A stretch of 64,000 nucleotides of DNA from JOPF133 sp052144935 (GTDB lineage Bacteria > Acidobacteriota > Terriglobia > Bryobacterales > Bryobacteraceae): contig JBKQPR010000182.1 of NCBI GenBank assembly GCA_052144935.1, forward strand, positions 1 to 64,000, in the 5' to 3' direction. Both the position numbers and the translations under genes were made by a program. How positions within the stretch are numbered: the stretch's first letter is position 1; each line of letters begins with the position of its first letter. The notes beneath the pieces are model-generated. The model was not told where the DNA came from, ran no database searches, and saw only the letters and a list, made by a program, of their open reading frames with translations. Below are positions 42,540 to 50,272 of the stretch, piece after piece.

Positions 42540-42589
42540 TTCACCGCGCAGACGCGGAGGACGCGGAGGGGGAACGCGGAGAAGAGCAA
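42540..42589. repeat. Second member of the TTCACCGCG repeat family (half-copy)
   Basis: Starts TTCACCGCGCAGACGCGGAG and continues with GGAACGCGGAGAAGAG. It matches the left arm of the element at 8325 without the inverted right arm. It lies between the convergent GH2 and metK genes, the same kind of place as the first copy. Confidence 0.65.
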
Positions 42590-42615
42590 CTTGACCCGGC
42601 TGCAGGCCAGGTCTT

Positions 42616-43785
42616 CTACTTCGCGGCGGCGTGCGCTACGCTGGCCTGCTCTTTGAGCGTCTCGGCCTTGTCGGCGGATTCCCAAGTGAAAGTGTCTTCG
42701 GTGCGGCCGAAATGGCCAAACGCGGCCGTCTTGCGGTAGATCGGGCGGCGCAGCTTCAAGTGGTCGATGATGCCGCGCGGGGTCAGTGGGAAATTCTCGC
42801 GGACCAGTTCGGTGAAGCGCGCGTCCGGCACCACGCCGGTGCCAAAAGTGTCCACGCGCACCGAAACCGGGTCGGCCACTCCGATGGCGTAGGCGAGCTG
42901 CACTTCGCAACGGCTGGCCAACTTAGAGGCCACGATGTTCTTGGCGATGTAGCGGGCCATGTAGCAGGCCGAACGATCCACCTTGGTCGGATCCTTGCCC
43001 GAAAACGCGCCACCGCCGTGTCGGCCCATGCCACCGTAGGTGTCCACGATGATCTTGCGGCCGGTCAGCCCGGTGTCGCCGTGCGGTCCGCCCACTACGA
43101 AACGGCCGGTGGGGTTGATGTGATACTTGGTTCGGGAATCCACCATGGCGGAGGGAATCACCGGGTCGATGATGTGCTTCTTCACTTCCGCGCGCAGCTC
43201 CTCGGTGGAAACTTCGGGATGATGCTGCGTGGATATCACCACCGCTTCGATGCGCACGGGGACGCCGCCCGAGTATTCCACGGACACCTGGCTCTTGCCG
43301 TCGGGCCGCAGAAAATCCAGTACGCCCTCGCGGCGCGCCACGGAAAGCTGCCGCACCAGCTTGTGGGCCATCATGATTGGCAAAGGCATCAGCTCGGGGG
43401 TTTCGTCGCAGGCGAAACCGAACATCAAGCCTTGGTCGCCGGCGCCGCCCGGGTCCACCCCCATGGCGATATCCGGCGATTGCGACTGGATCAGGTTATG
43501 CACGCCGCAGGTGTGGCAATCGAATCCGTAAGTGGCGTCGTTGTAACCCACATAATCGATGGTGCCGCGGGCGATGCGCTGCACGTCCACGTAGGTCGTG
43601 GTGGTGATCTCGCCGGCCACGATGCAGGTGCCGGTGGTCACCAGAACTTCGCAGGCCACACGGCCGGTGGGATCGTCGGCCAGGACGGCGTCCAAAACGG
43701 CGTCCGAAATCTGGTCCGCGATCTTATCGGGATGACCCTCGGTTACGGATTCCGAGGTGAAAAGGTGTCTTTGCTTGTCTGCCAA
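42616..43785 (-). CDS. metK: S-adenosylmethionine synthetase
   Basis: 389-aa enzyme that makes SAM from methionine and ATP. Marks: FTSESVTEGHPDKIADQISD (ATP site), DQGLMFGFACDETPELMPLP (mobile loop GAGDQG region), HINPTGRFVVGGPHGDTGLT, GRKIIVDTYGGMGRHGGGAF (SGKDPTKVDRS follows) and AYAIGVADPVSV. Full length and intact. It lies 113 bp downstream of ahcY in the same direction and is probably in the same SAM-cycle transcript. Confidence 0.97.
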   Translation of the reverse strand: MADKQRHLFTSESVTEGHPDKIADQISDAVLDAVLADDPTGRVACEVLVTTGTCIVAGEITTTTYVDVQRIARGTIDYVGYNDATYGFDCHTCGVHNLIQSQSPDIAMGVDPGGAGDQGLMFGFACDETPELMPLPIMMAHKLVRQLSVARREGVLDFLRPDGKSQVSVEYSGGVPVRIEAVVISTQHHPEVSTEELRAEVKKHIIDPVIPSAMVDSRTKYHINPTGRFVVGGPHGDTGLTGRKIIVDTYGGMGRHGGGAFSGKDPTKVDRSACYMARYIAKNIVASKLASRCEVQLAYAIGVADPVSVRVDTFGTGVVPDARFTELVRENFPLTPRGIIDHLKLRRPIYRKTAAFGHFGRTEDTFTWESADKAETLKEQASVAHAAAK

Positions 43786-43850
43786 AATGTCCTCCTGCGG
43801 TGTTTCCTCTCACTGTAACATGGAGCGGCGAACCGGCGGCCGGCCGGGCC

Positions 43851-43894
43851 GCGGATCAGTACCGGTCGCCGCGCGGATCAGTACCGGTCGCCGC
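43851..43894. repeat. Exact 22-bp tandem duplication behind ahcY
   Basis: GCGGATCAGTACCGGTCGCC followed by GC occurs twice (43851-43872, 43873-43894). On the minus strand each unit contains GACCGGTACTGA, which reads Asp-Arg-Tyr-stop and resembles the ahcY terminus (DHYRY-stop at 43899). It looks like repeated duplication of the gene end. Confidence 0.8.
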
Positions 43895-43898
43895 CGGC

Positions 43899-45335
43899 TC
43901 AATAGCGGTAGTGGTCGGGCTTGTAGGGGCCTTCCACGGGCACGCCGAGATACGCGGCCTGCTTGGGCGTCAGGGTGCTCAGCTTCACCCCGATCTTCTC
44001 CAGGTGCAGCCGGGCCACCTCTTCGTCCAGGCGCTTGGGCAGCGTGTACACGCCGGGCTTGTAGCCGTCGCGGTTCTTCCACAAATCCAGTTGCGCCAGG
44101 GTCTGGTTGGAGAAGCTGTTGCTCATCACGAAGCTGGGGTGCCCGGTGGCGCAGCCCAGGTTCACCAGGCGGCCTTCGGCCAGAACGAAGATGCAGTTGC
44201 CGCCGGGGAAAGTATACATATCCACCTGCGGCTTGATATTGGTCTTCACCGCGCCCGATTGGTTCAGCCGGTCCACCTGAATTTCATTGTCGAAGTGGCC
44301 GATGTTGCACACAATCGCCTGGTCCTTCATGCGCTGCATGTGCTCCAGCGTGATGATGTCGCAATTGCCGGTGCAGGTGACGTAGATATCGCCGCGGCCG
44401 AGGGTGTCTTCGATGGTGGTCACTTCGAAGCCTTCCATGGCGGCCTGCAGGGCGTTGATGGGGTCGATCTCGGTCACCACCACGCGCGCCCCCATGCCGC
44501 GCAGGGAGTGCGACGAACCCTTGCCCACGTCGCCGTAGCCGCAGACCACGGCCACTTTGCCGGCCACCATCACATCGGTGGCGCGCTTGATGCCATCGGC
44601 CAGCGACTCGCGGCAGCCATAGAGGTTATCGAACTTCGATTTGGTCACCGAATCGTTCACGTTGATGGCCGGCACCAGCAGCTTGCCGGCCTCCTGCATT
44701 TTGTAGAGGCGATGCACCCCCGTGGTGGTCTCTTCGGAGACGCCGCGCCACTCCTTCACCACGTTGTGCCAATGCCGGGAGTCCTCGCTGTGGACCTGCT
44801 TGAGCAGATCCTTGATCACGGATTCCTCGTGGCTGTCGGAAGGCGTATCCACCCAATCGCCGCCCTCCTCCAGCTCATAGCCCTTGTGGATCAGCAGGGT
44901 GGCGTCGCCGCCATCGTCCACGATCAGCTCCGGGCCTTGGCCGTTGGGGCCGCCGGGGTGCGTGAGCGCCTGGTAGGTACACCACCAGTACTCCTCCAGC
45001 GATTCGCCCTTCCAGGCGAACACCGGCACGCCCGTCGCGGCGATGGCGGCGGCGGCATGATCCTGGGTGGAGAAAATATTACAGCTTGCCCAGCGAACCG
45101 AAGCGCCCAGGTCGGCCAGGGTTTCGATCAGCACGGCGGTCTGGATGGTCATGTGCAGCGAGCCGGTGACGCGCACGCCGGCCAGCGGCTTTAGGGCGGC
45201 GTACTTGCGCCGGATAGCCATCAGGCCGGGCATTTCGTGCTCGGCAATGGAGATCTCCTTGCGGCCCCAATCGGCCAGGGCAAGGTCGGCGACCTTGAAA
45301 TCGGCAACGGTCTGGTTCAGCGTGGCAGTGCCCAT
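43899..45335 (-). CDS. ahcY: Adenosylhomocysteinase (S-adenosyl-L-homocysteine hydrolase)
   Basis: 478-aa NAD-dependent enzyme that hydrolyses SAH to adenosine and homocysteine. Marks: DLALADWGRKEISIAEHEMP, ARWASCNIFSTQDHAAAA-type segment (here VRWASCNIFSTQDHAA), the NAD site CGYGDVGKGSSHSLRGMGAR, CTGNCDIITLEHMQRMKDQ, and the C-terminal GPYKPDHYRY that closes the neighbouring active site. It faces a SahR-like regulator with an operator dyad in the 53-bp gap. Confidence 0.97.
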   Translation of the reverse strand: MGTATLNQTVADFKVADLALADWGRKEISIAEHEMPGLMAIRRKYAALKPLAGVRVTGSLHMTIQTAVLIETLADLGASVRWASCNIFSTQDHAAAAIAATGVPVFAWKGESLEEYWWCTYQALTHPGGPNGQGPELIVDDGGDATLLIHKGYELEEGGDWVDTPSDSHEESVIKDLLKQVHSEDSRHWHNVVKEWRGVSEETTTGVHRLYKMQEAGKLLVPAINVNDSVTKSKFDNLYGCRESLADGIKRATDVMVAGKVAVVCGYGDVGKGSSHSLRGMGARVVVTEIDPINALQAAMEGFEVTTIEDTLGRGDIYVTCTGNCDIITLEHMQRMKDQAIVCNIGHFDNEIQVDRLNQSGAVKTNIKPQVDMYTFPGGNCIFVLAEGRLVNLGCATGHPSFVMSNSFSNQTLAQLDLWKNRDGYKPGVYTLPKRLDEEVARLHLEKIGVKLSTLTPKQAAYLGVPVEGPYKPDHYRY

Positions 45336-45353
45336 GAGTATCCTTTCTACAAC

Positions 45354-45380
45354 GTATCGAGAAATCTTGATACATTGATA
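45354..45380. promoter_or_regulatory. Operator dyad between ahcY and the SahR-like regulator
   Basis: GTATCGAGA (45354-45362), AA, TCTTGATAC (45365-45373): 9-bp arms with one mismatch, plus a further half-site TTGATA at 45375-45380. TATCAAGA-type half-sites are expected for ArsR-family regulators of the SahR kind. It lies about 20 bp upstream of ahcY and 9-15 bp upstream of the regulator start. Confidence 0.7.
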
Positions 45381-45388
45381 TTAGAACA

Positions 45389-46312
45389 GTGCCCCCTAAG
45401 CCGTCAATCCTGAAATCGCTGCGGACCGCCGCCGATCCCAACCGCCTGCGCATCCTTCTGCTGCTGGAGCGCGAAGAACTGTCGGTGGCGGAGATCCAGG
45501 AGATCCTGTCCAAGGGCCAGAGCCAGATTTCCACCTGGCTGGCGCAGTTGAAGCAGGCCGGCCTGGTGGACGACCGGCGCACCGGAAAGAACGCCTTTTA
45601 CCGTCTGACCGCGCCGCCCGAATTGATGGCGCTCCTGCGCCAGGGCTCGGGCGAGATCCCCGAAGCGGCCGAGGATCGCGAGGCTCTGCGCCTGGCGCTG
45701 CGCAACCGGCAGGACAAAATGCGGCGCTATTTCGACGAGCTGGCCGGCAAATTCGGACGCCAGTATGTGCCCGGCCGGTCGTGGAAAGGGATTGCCGAGG
45801 CGCTGCTCAAGCTGATGCCGCCGATGGTGATCGCCGACCTGGGAGCCGGGGAAGGCACCATCTCGCAGTTGATGGCGCAGCGCGCCAGGCGCGTGATCGC
45901 GGTGGACAATTCCGAGAAGATGGTCGAGTTCGGCGGGGAGTTGGCGAAGAAGCACGGCATCGGCAACCTGGAATACCGGCTGGGAGACCTGGAAGATGTG
46001 CCCATCCGTACGGGCACGGTGGACCTGGCGTTTCTGAGCCAGGCGCTGCATCACGCCGTCCACCCGGAGCGGGCTCTGGCGGAGGCCTGGCGGATCCTGA
46101 AGCCGGGCGGGCGGATCGCCATCCTGGATTTGAATCGCCACCAGTTCGAGGAGGCGCGCGAGATGTACGCCGATCTGTGGCTGGGTTTCACCGAGTTGGA
46201 GATGGAGCGGTATTTGAAAGGCGCCGGGTTCCGCGGAGTGGAGACGGCCGTGGTGCACCGGGAGACCGAAGCGCCTTACTTTGAGACGATTTTGGCTACG
46301 GGCGAGAAATAG
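45389..46312 (+). CDS. ArsR-family regulator fused to a SAM-dependent methyltransferase domain (SahR-like)
   Basis: 307-aa two-domain protein. N-terminal winged helix (residues about 1-85: DPNRLRILLLLEREELSVAE, QSQISTWLAQLKQAGLVDDR). C-terminal class I methyltransferase fold with motif I VIADLGAGEGTISQL (about 148-161), IAVDNSEKM and LAFLSQALHHAVHPERAL. Proteins with this fusion next to ahcY/metK are SAH-responsive repressors (SahR) in proteobacteria; here the methyltransferase fold is the likely SAH sensor. GTG start. It probably controls ahcY-metK and itself. Confidence 0.88.
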   Translation: MPPKPSILKSLRTAADPNRLRILLLLEREELSVAEIQEILSKGQSQISTWLAQLKQAGLVDDRRTGKNAFYRLTAPPELMALLRQGSGEIPEAAEDREALRLALRNRQDKMRRYFDELAGKFGRQYVPGRSWKGIAEALLKLMPPMVIADLGAGEGTISQLMAQRARRVIAVDNSEKMVEFGGELAKKHGIGNLEYRLGDLEDVPIRTGTVDLAFLSQALHHAVHPERALAEAWRILKPGGRIAILDLNRHQFEEAREMYADLWLGFTELEMERYLKGAGFRGVETAVVHRETEAPYFETILATGEK

Positions 46313-46367
46313 GGGCGCGGGCTTGATGTCGCGCGGGCGTCGCGATACGGTGGGAGAGGCGACACCG

Positions 46368-46643
46368 ATGGAGCATGAGCCAATGAATGTGGTGCTGAGT
46401 CCGCGCGGGGCGGATCTCCTGCGTGCGGCGCGCGGCCGTCACCCGGAAATGTCGCCGGCCGAGATCCTTGAGGCGGCGCTGGGCGAACGCTTCGGACGCG
46501 AATTGGAATCGACGGCGCCACGGCTGCGCACACGCGAGGAAATACGGGTCTGGCTCGATGAGCTCGCCGCGCTTTCCGACAGGATTCCGGCGAGGCCCGG
46601 CGAAAGCTTCTCCCGCGAAATGATTTATCAGGATCACGCTTAG
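46368..46643 (+). CDS. Probable antitoxin of a VapBC-type pair
   Basis: 91-aa protein (VVLSPRGADLLRAARGRHPE, then MSPAEILEAALGERF and WLDELAALSDRIPA). The first 40 residues look like a ribbon-helix-helix DNA-binding segment, the acidic tail like a toxin-binding region. ATG 46368 has GGGAGAGG well placed; ATG 46383 is an alternative. Its stop overlaps the toxin start by one base (TAGTG). The role is inferred from this context. Confidence 0.7.
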   Translation: MEHEPMNVVLSPRGADLLRAARGRHPEMSPAEILEAALGERFGRELESTAPRLRTREEIRVWLDELAALSDRIPARPGESFSREMIYQDHA

Positions 46644-47101
46644 TGGCAGTACCGGGTCATTTGGTCGATAGCAATATCCTACTCAGAATCGCGCGGCGGG
46701 ATGACCCGGATCATGCCATCGTGGATGCGGCGGTGGCCCGGCTGGCGGGCGAAGGGGCCGTTCTCTATTGCACACTTCAGAACATTGCCGAATTCTGGAA
46801 CGTCGCCACGCGGCCTGTGGATAGAAACGGGTTTGGCTTGACGGTGGCGGACGCGGAACGGGAAACGCGAGTGATAGAAAAGGGGATGGTGCTTCTGCCG
46901 GACAATGAGGCAATCTATTACGAATGGCGGCGTCTCATTCTTGCTCATTCCGCCTCTGGCGTGCAGGTACATGATGCCCGCCTGGCCGCCGCTATGAGTG
47001 TTCACGGCGTCACTCATCTGCTGACGCTGAACGCGGACGACTTTAAGCGCTACGCCCACATTACCGCGGTGCATCCACGCAGTTTCTTGTATTCCAGCTA
47101 G
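46643..47101 (+). CDS. PIN-domain toxin (VapC-type ribonuclease)
   Basis: 152-aa PIN protein. The acidic centre is visible: D in HLVDSNILLRIARR, E in LQNIAEFWNVATRP, D in VQVHDARLAAAMSVHG, and D in LLTLNADDFKRY. GTG start. Predicted to cleave tRNA or mRNA, held off by the upstream protein. Frame and catalytic residues are intact, unlike the stump at 31444. Confidence 0.9.
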   Translation: MAVPGHLVDSNILLRIARRDDPDHAIVDAAVARLAGEGAVLYCTLQNIAEFWNVATRPVDRNGFGLTVADAERETRVIEKGMVLLPDNEAIYYEWRRLILAHSASGVQVHDARLAAAMSVHGVTHLLTLNADDFKRYAHITAVHPRSFLYSS

Positions 47102-47511
47102 TGTAGGGCAAGAATAGCAGGGGATACCGGACAGTCAAAACAAGGCCCTGGGTGTTGAACTCCGGGCATCGATCACGCACAGGCATATTTGGCCGGCCGG
47201 GGGATTCCATCGCCCGCCTGACGCTGTCCTTACTGGTGGCGGTGATTGGAGAGGAAGAGCGGCCAGGCGGGTGGTTGAGACCGCTCAATGATGCACTATC
47301 CTTCTTGCTCCCCTCCGCCAGCCTGGCGGCCGTTAGCCATCGGCGGTGTTGATCGGGCCGCCGGCGCCCAGTGATCGCCTGGTTGCAAACAAAGAAGGGT
47401 ACGTTAGGCGGTACGTGTGGCGCCGCCAGGTTCTTGAGCCCGAAGTCAAGGAAACGATTGCGCCCTTACGATGGCGGGCCGGGATAGGCGACCGCGCGTC
47501 ATTCTGAGGCG
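47102..47511. other. Gap with no recognisable gene
   Basis: About 400 bp behind the VapC gene and the broken isomerase. Open frames are short and unlike any family. A GC-rich inverted stretch (GCCAGCCTGGC) lies near 47316. No more is seen. Confidence 0.4.
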
Positions 47512-48381
47512 TCATGCAGATACCATCCGAACCAGCGCGCGCAGATTGGCTGCCTGGCGCGGCACGTCCTTGGCGGCGTCGTTGTCCTCGTATTCCAGCC
47601 CCACATAGCCTTTGTACCCGGATTCCCCGATCATCGTGAACCAGCCGTTTCCAGTCGGCCTCCTCCTTCTTTCCGTCCTCGCCGGCGATGGATCCCTTGA
47701 GGTGCACGCTCGTGGCGTAGGGGAGCATCATCGCGAACTGTGAATATCCGTCAACGCGCAGATTCCCCGAATCCGCGTTGATGCCCGCCCAAGGGACGCC
47801 GCCCGCTTCACGATCTCGACAGTCGGCCCTGCCGCGGTGGTCAGGCCGCCATCGTCTTCGACGCCCAGCGTGATCCCTCGGCTGCCTGCATACTCCGCGC
47901 CCCGCTTCAGCACCTCCACGGCCCAGGCGATGGCCTGCTGTTCGGTGGCGTCTTTCGGAATCTGCCCGCCAAACACGCGCACGTGGCTGGCGCCGAGCCG
48001 GTCGGCCACATCCACCCATCTCTTGATGTTCTCGTACTGCGAAAGCTGCAGCTCCGGAGTCGGCTGGCACAATTGCACTCGAACGCCGGCATTATAGATC
48101 TGGACGCCGTTTCTGAACGCGGCCTTGCGAATCGAGGCAAGGAACTCGTTGGAGGTGTCGGGGAACCAATAGACGGTGCAGTCCAACCCGTCGAGGCCCC
48201 AGTCCGCGATCATGCGGATCAGGTCTTCGTAATTCAGGGACTTCGCGGCAAGCTCTTTCCGATAAGAGTATGCAACCAGGCCGCCGCGAAGATGGAACTG
48301 CGGGGCGGACTGAGCGCGCAGTTGGGCTGCGGTCGGAATTGCCGCGGCCGCTCGAAGGACCTGGCGGCGATTCAGGCGCAT
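47512..48381 (-). pseudogene. Sugar phosphate isomerase/epimerase-like protein with two compensating frameshifts
   Basis: Xylose isomerase-like TIM-barrel protein with an export-type N-terminus (MRLNRRQVLRAAAAIPTAAQ). Marks in the first frame: GLDGLDCTVYWFPDTSNEFL, VRVFGGQIPKDA and GITLGVEDDGG. At about 47792 one base is missing (WAGINADSGNLRVDGYSQ continues in another frame), and near 47639 one base is extra (then GESGYKGYVGLEYEDNDAA to the stop at 47512). Start and stop are in phase (290 codons), but the piece between is not. Restored, it would be about 289 aa. Confidence 0.75.
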
Positions 48382-48651
48382 AATCACTTGTACCACGCCC
48401 GGTCGCCGATAGTCCCAGTTTATGCGCCGTATCCTCATAGCCTTGCTGCGGGTGCGCCCACCTTCCACCTCCGGAGTTCTCCGCCGGAGTGCTGCTTGGT
48501 AAACAGCGCGCCCCAGCGCCGGCCATCACTTTTCAACCACTCGGGGCTACCGTTGCGCTGGCACGGGACATGGCCGGCGAAGCCGCTTCGGATCGGCGCT
48601 GTTTCACCGCGGCCCAAGGCGGCGGTAGCGGTGCCAAAAGCTTATTTCGTG

Positions 48652-49581
48652 TCATGTGAAGCTGCGGGGAGCGCGTCCTTGCGCCGGCACACGGTCGACC
48701 TCGCTCAGAAACTCCACGAACTTCCGCGCGCAGCGGTCCAGGTTCTCCATGCTCGGCCCGCCCGCCAGCGGCGAGCACATCTCGTAAGCCACGGTGCCCT
48801 GGAAGCCTCCCTGGCGCATGGCACGCAGGAACTTGCGGTAGTCGATAAAGCCTTCGTCGATCGCGACGGCCTGCAAGTAGGGCGGCAGGGCCACGTAGTT
48901 CACCACGCCCGGATCGTAGTGATAGCGCGGCCGCTTCTGGTAGTTGGCGATAGTCGTGTGCGCGGTGATGGGCGCCATCCTCTTCGCGGCTTCCGCCAGG
49001 TCCGCGCCGTGCAGCGCCGGCGCCCAGGCATCGAACAGCGCCTTGCAGTTGGGCTCGCCCACGGCCAGGACCAGGTCGTGCTGGCTCTCGAATCCCGCGC
49101 CCAGGTCGTGGTGATTCTGCACGCCGATGGTCACGCCGAACTCGGCCGCGCGCCGCGACAGTTCTTTGATCGCGGCGACTACGGCGTTCCACTGCGCGAT
49201 ATAGCCCGCCGCCGGGTTCTCGTAGCCGGTGAAGATGCGCAGCAGGTCGCCGCCCAACTCGCGCGTGAGGCGCGCCAACTCCGCCAGGTAATGGATCTGG
49301 ATCTCGCGGTGGGGCACGTCGCCGTGTTCCCAGTCGGCCGTGAAGTTGTTGTACGCGGCCACGCAAACGTGCGCCAGCTTGCGCTTCTCGATCTGCTTGC
49401 GTAACTGCGCGCGCTGTTTGTCGCCGTAATCGAGGATCGAAAGATGCGGCCGCTTGGCCCCCAACATCACACCCTGGTAGCCGAGTTCAGCGGCCTTATC
49501 GATGAACCCGTCGAGGGGAAGCTGCGCCTGTCCCCACGAACCCGAATAGCTGACGGAATGCAATAGAGCCGGAAACGGCAT
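48652..49581 (-). CDS. Sugar phosphate isomerase/epimerase (xylose isomerase-like TIM barrel)
   Basis: 309-aa AP endonuclease 2/xylose isomerase-like barrel. Marks: HSVSYSGSWGQAQLPLDGFI, LGYQGVMLGAKRPHLS, DLLRIFTGYENPAAGY, GVTIGVQNHHDLG and a metal-ligand Glu in GTVAYEMCSPL. No signal peptide, so cytoplasmic. Typical of the large set of such proteins in acidobacteria, with Gfo/Idh dehydrogenases nearby, as here. The substrate is unknown. Confidence 0.85.
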   Translation of the reverse strand: MPFPALLHSVSYSGSWGQAQLPLDGFIDKAAELGYQGVMLGAKRPHLSILDYGDKQRAQLRKQIEKRKLAHVCVAAYNNFTADWEHGDVPHREIQIHYLAELARLTRELGGDLLRIFTGYENPAAGYIAQWNAVVAAIKELSRRAAEFGVTIGVQNHHDLGAGFESQHDLVLAVGEPNCKALFDAWAPALHGADLAEAAKRMAPITAHTTIANYQKRPRYHYDPGVVNYVALPPYLQAVAIDEGFIDYRKFLRAMRQGGFQGTVAYEMCSPLAGGPSMENLDRCARKFVEFLSEVDRVPAQGRAPRSFT

Positions 49582-49683
49582 AGAATAACTCTACCGCAGA
49601 GGTGCCATGCCCGAGATCCCGTTCCCTTCGGTGTTCTCTTTTTCCTTTCGGCGGAATGAATGACGGTGCGCGGGAGCAAGAGA

Positions 49684-49880
49684 TTAATCAAATCGGAGCG
49701 CGGTCAAAGGGTCCATCCGCGACGCACGCCGCGAAGGTATATAGCTCGCGGCGAGCGCCATGACGATTAACGCCAATGCAGCCGGAGACCGCGTAACGGG
49801 CGCCAGTCGGTCGAGTTGTCGCCACACCAAAGTGCGGCGGCCAGGAGCGGCGGCGCGATCGCACCCATGAAAGCGAACCT
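49684..49880 (-). pseudogene. Remnant of the C-terminus of an FtsX/MacB-type ABC permease
   Basis: The minus strand reads ALALIVMALAASYIPSRRAS then RMDPLTALRFD and a stop at 49684, the standard end of acidobacterial permeases (IPARRA-x-RIDPMVALRYE). Upstream another frame gives MGAIAPPLLAAALW, so at least one frameshift is present and nothing earlier survives. Same family as the fragment at 18780-18962 but a different part of the domain. Confidence 0.8.
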
Positions 49881-49898
49881 CTGAGGGGCAGTACTCAG

Positions 49899-50261
49899 TT
49901 AGCCGGAACTCTTTCCCGCCCCCAGCGCGGCCTTGGCCTTCCTGGGCAGCTTCTGAAGCACCAGCTCATACGATTGCCGCAAATATTGCTTCAACTCGGC
50001 CGCGTTGAGCGCCTCCTCGCTCTCCAGCGCCACCCATTGCGCGCGGGCCAGGTAGGGCGCCGGAATAATGCCGGGGCGCTCGGTGAGATCGGCGAAATCG
50101 TCGGGCGTGCATTTGAAGGAGAGCCACACGTCCGCCGGTTCCAATATCGCGATGGCGAACATCTTGCCGCCGATCTTGAACACCAGGTCGTTCCCCCACT
50201 GCACCGTCTCAGTGGCGTAGGGAAACGACATACAGTAGCGGCGCACGAAATCGACGGCCAT
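49899..50261 (-). CDS. MmcQ/YjbR family protein
   Basis: 120-aa CyaY-like fold protein. Marks: RRYCMSFPYATETVQWGNDL, VFKIGGKMFAIA, LSFKCTPDDFADLTERPGI, IPAPYLARAQWVAL and LKQYLRQSYELVLQKLP. The family is thought to bind DNA, but its function is unproven. It lies 11 bp after the GH27 stop and may be transcribed with it. Confidence 0.88.
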   Translation of the reverse strand: MAVDFVRRYCMSFPYATETVQWGNDLVFKIGGKMFAIAILEPADVWLSFKCTPDDFADLTERPGIIPAPYLARAQWVALESEEALNAAELKQYLRQSYELVLQKLPRKAKAALGAGKSSG

Positions 50262-50272
50262 GTTCCCGAAAG

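Noticed and set aside
43800..45194. Long plus-strand open frame opposite ahcY, and a similar one opposite metK (42631-43818)
   Set aside because: Antisense shadows of strongly conserved genes; no ribosome site or family.
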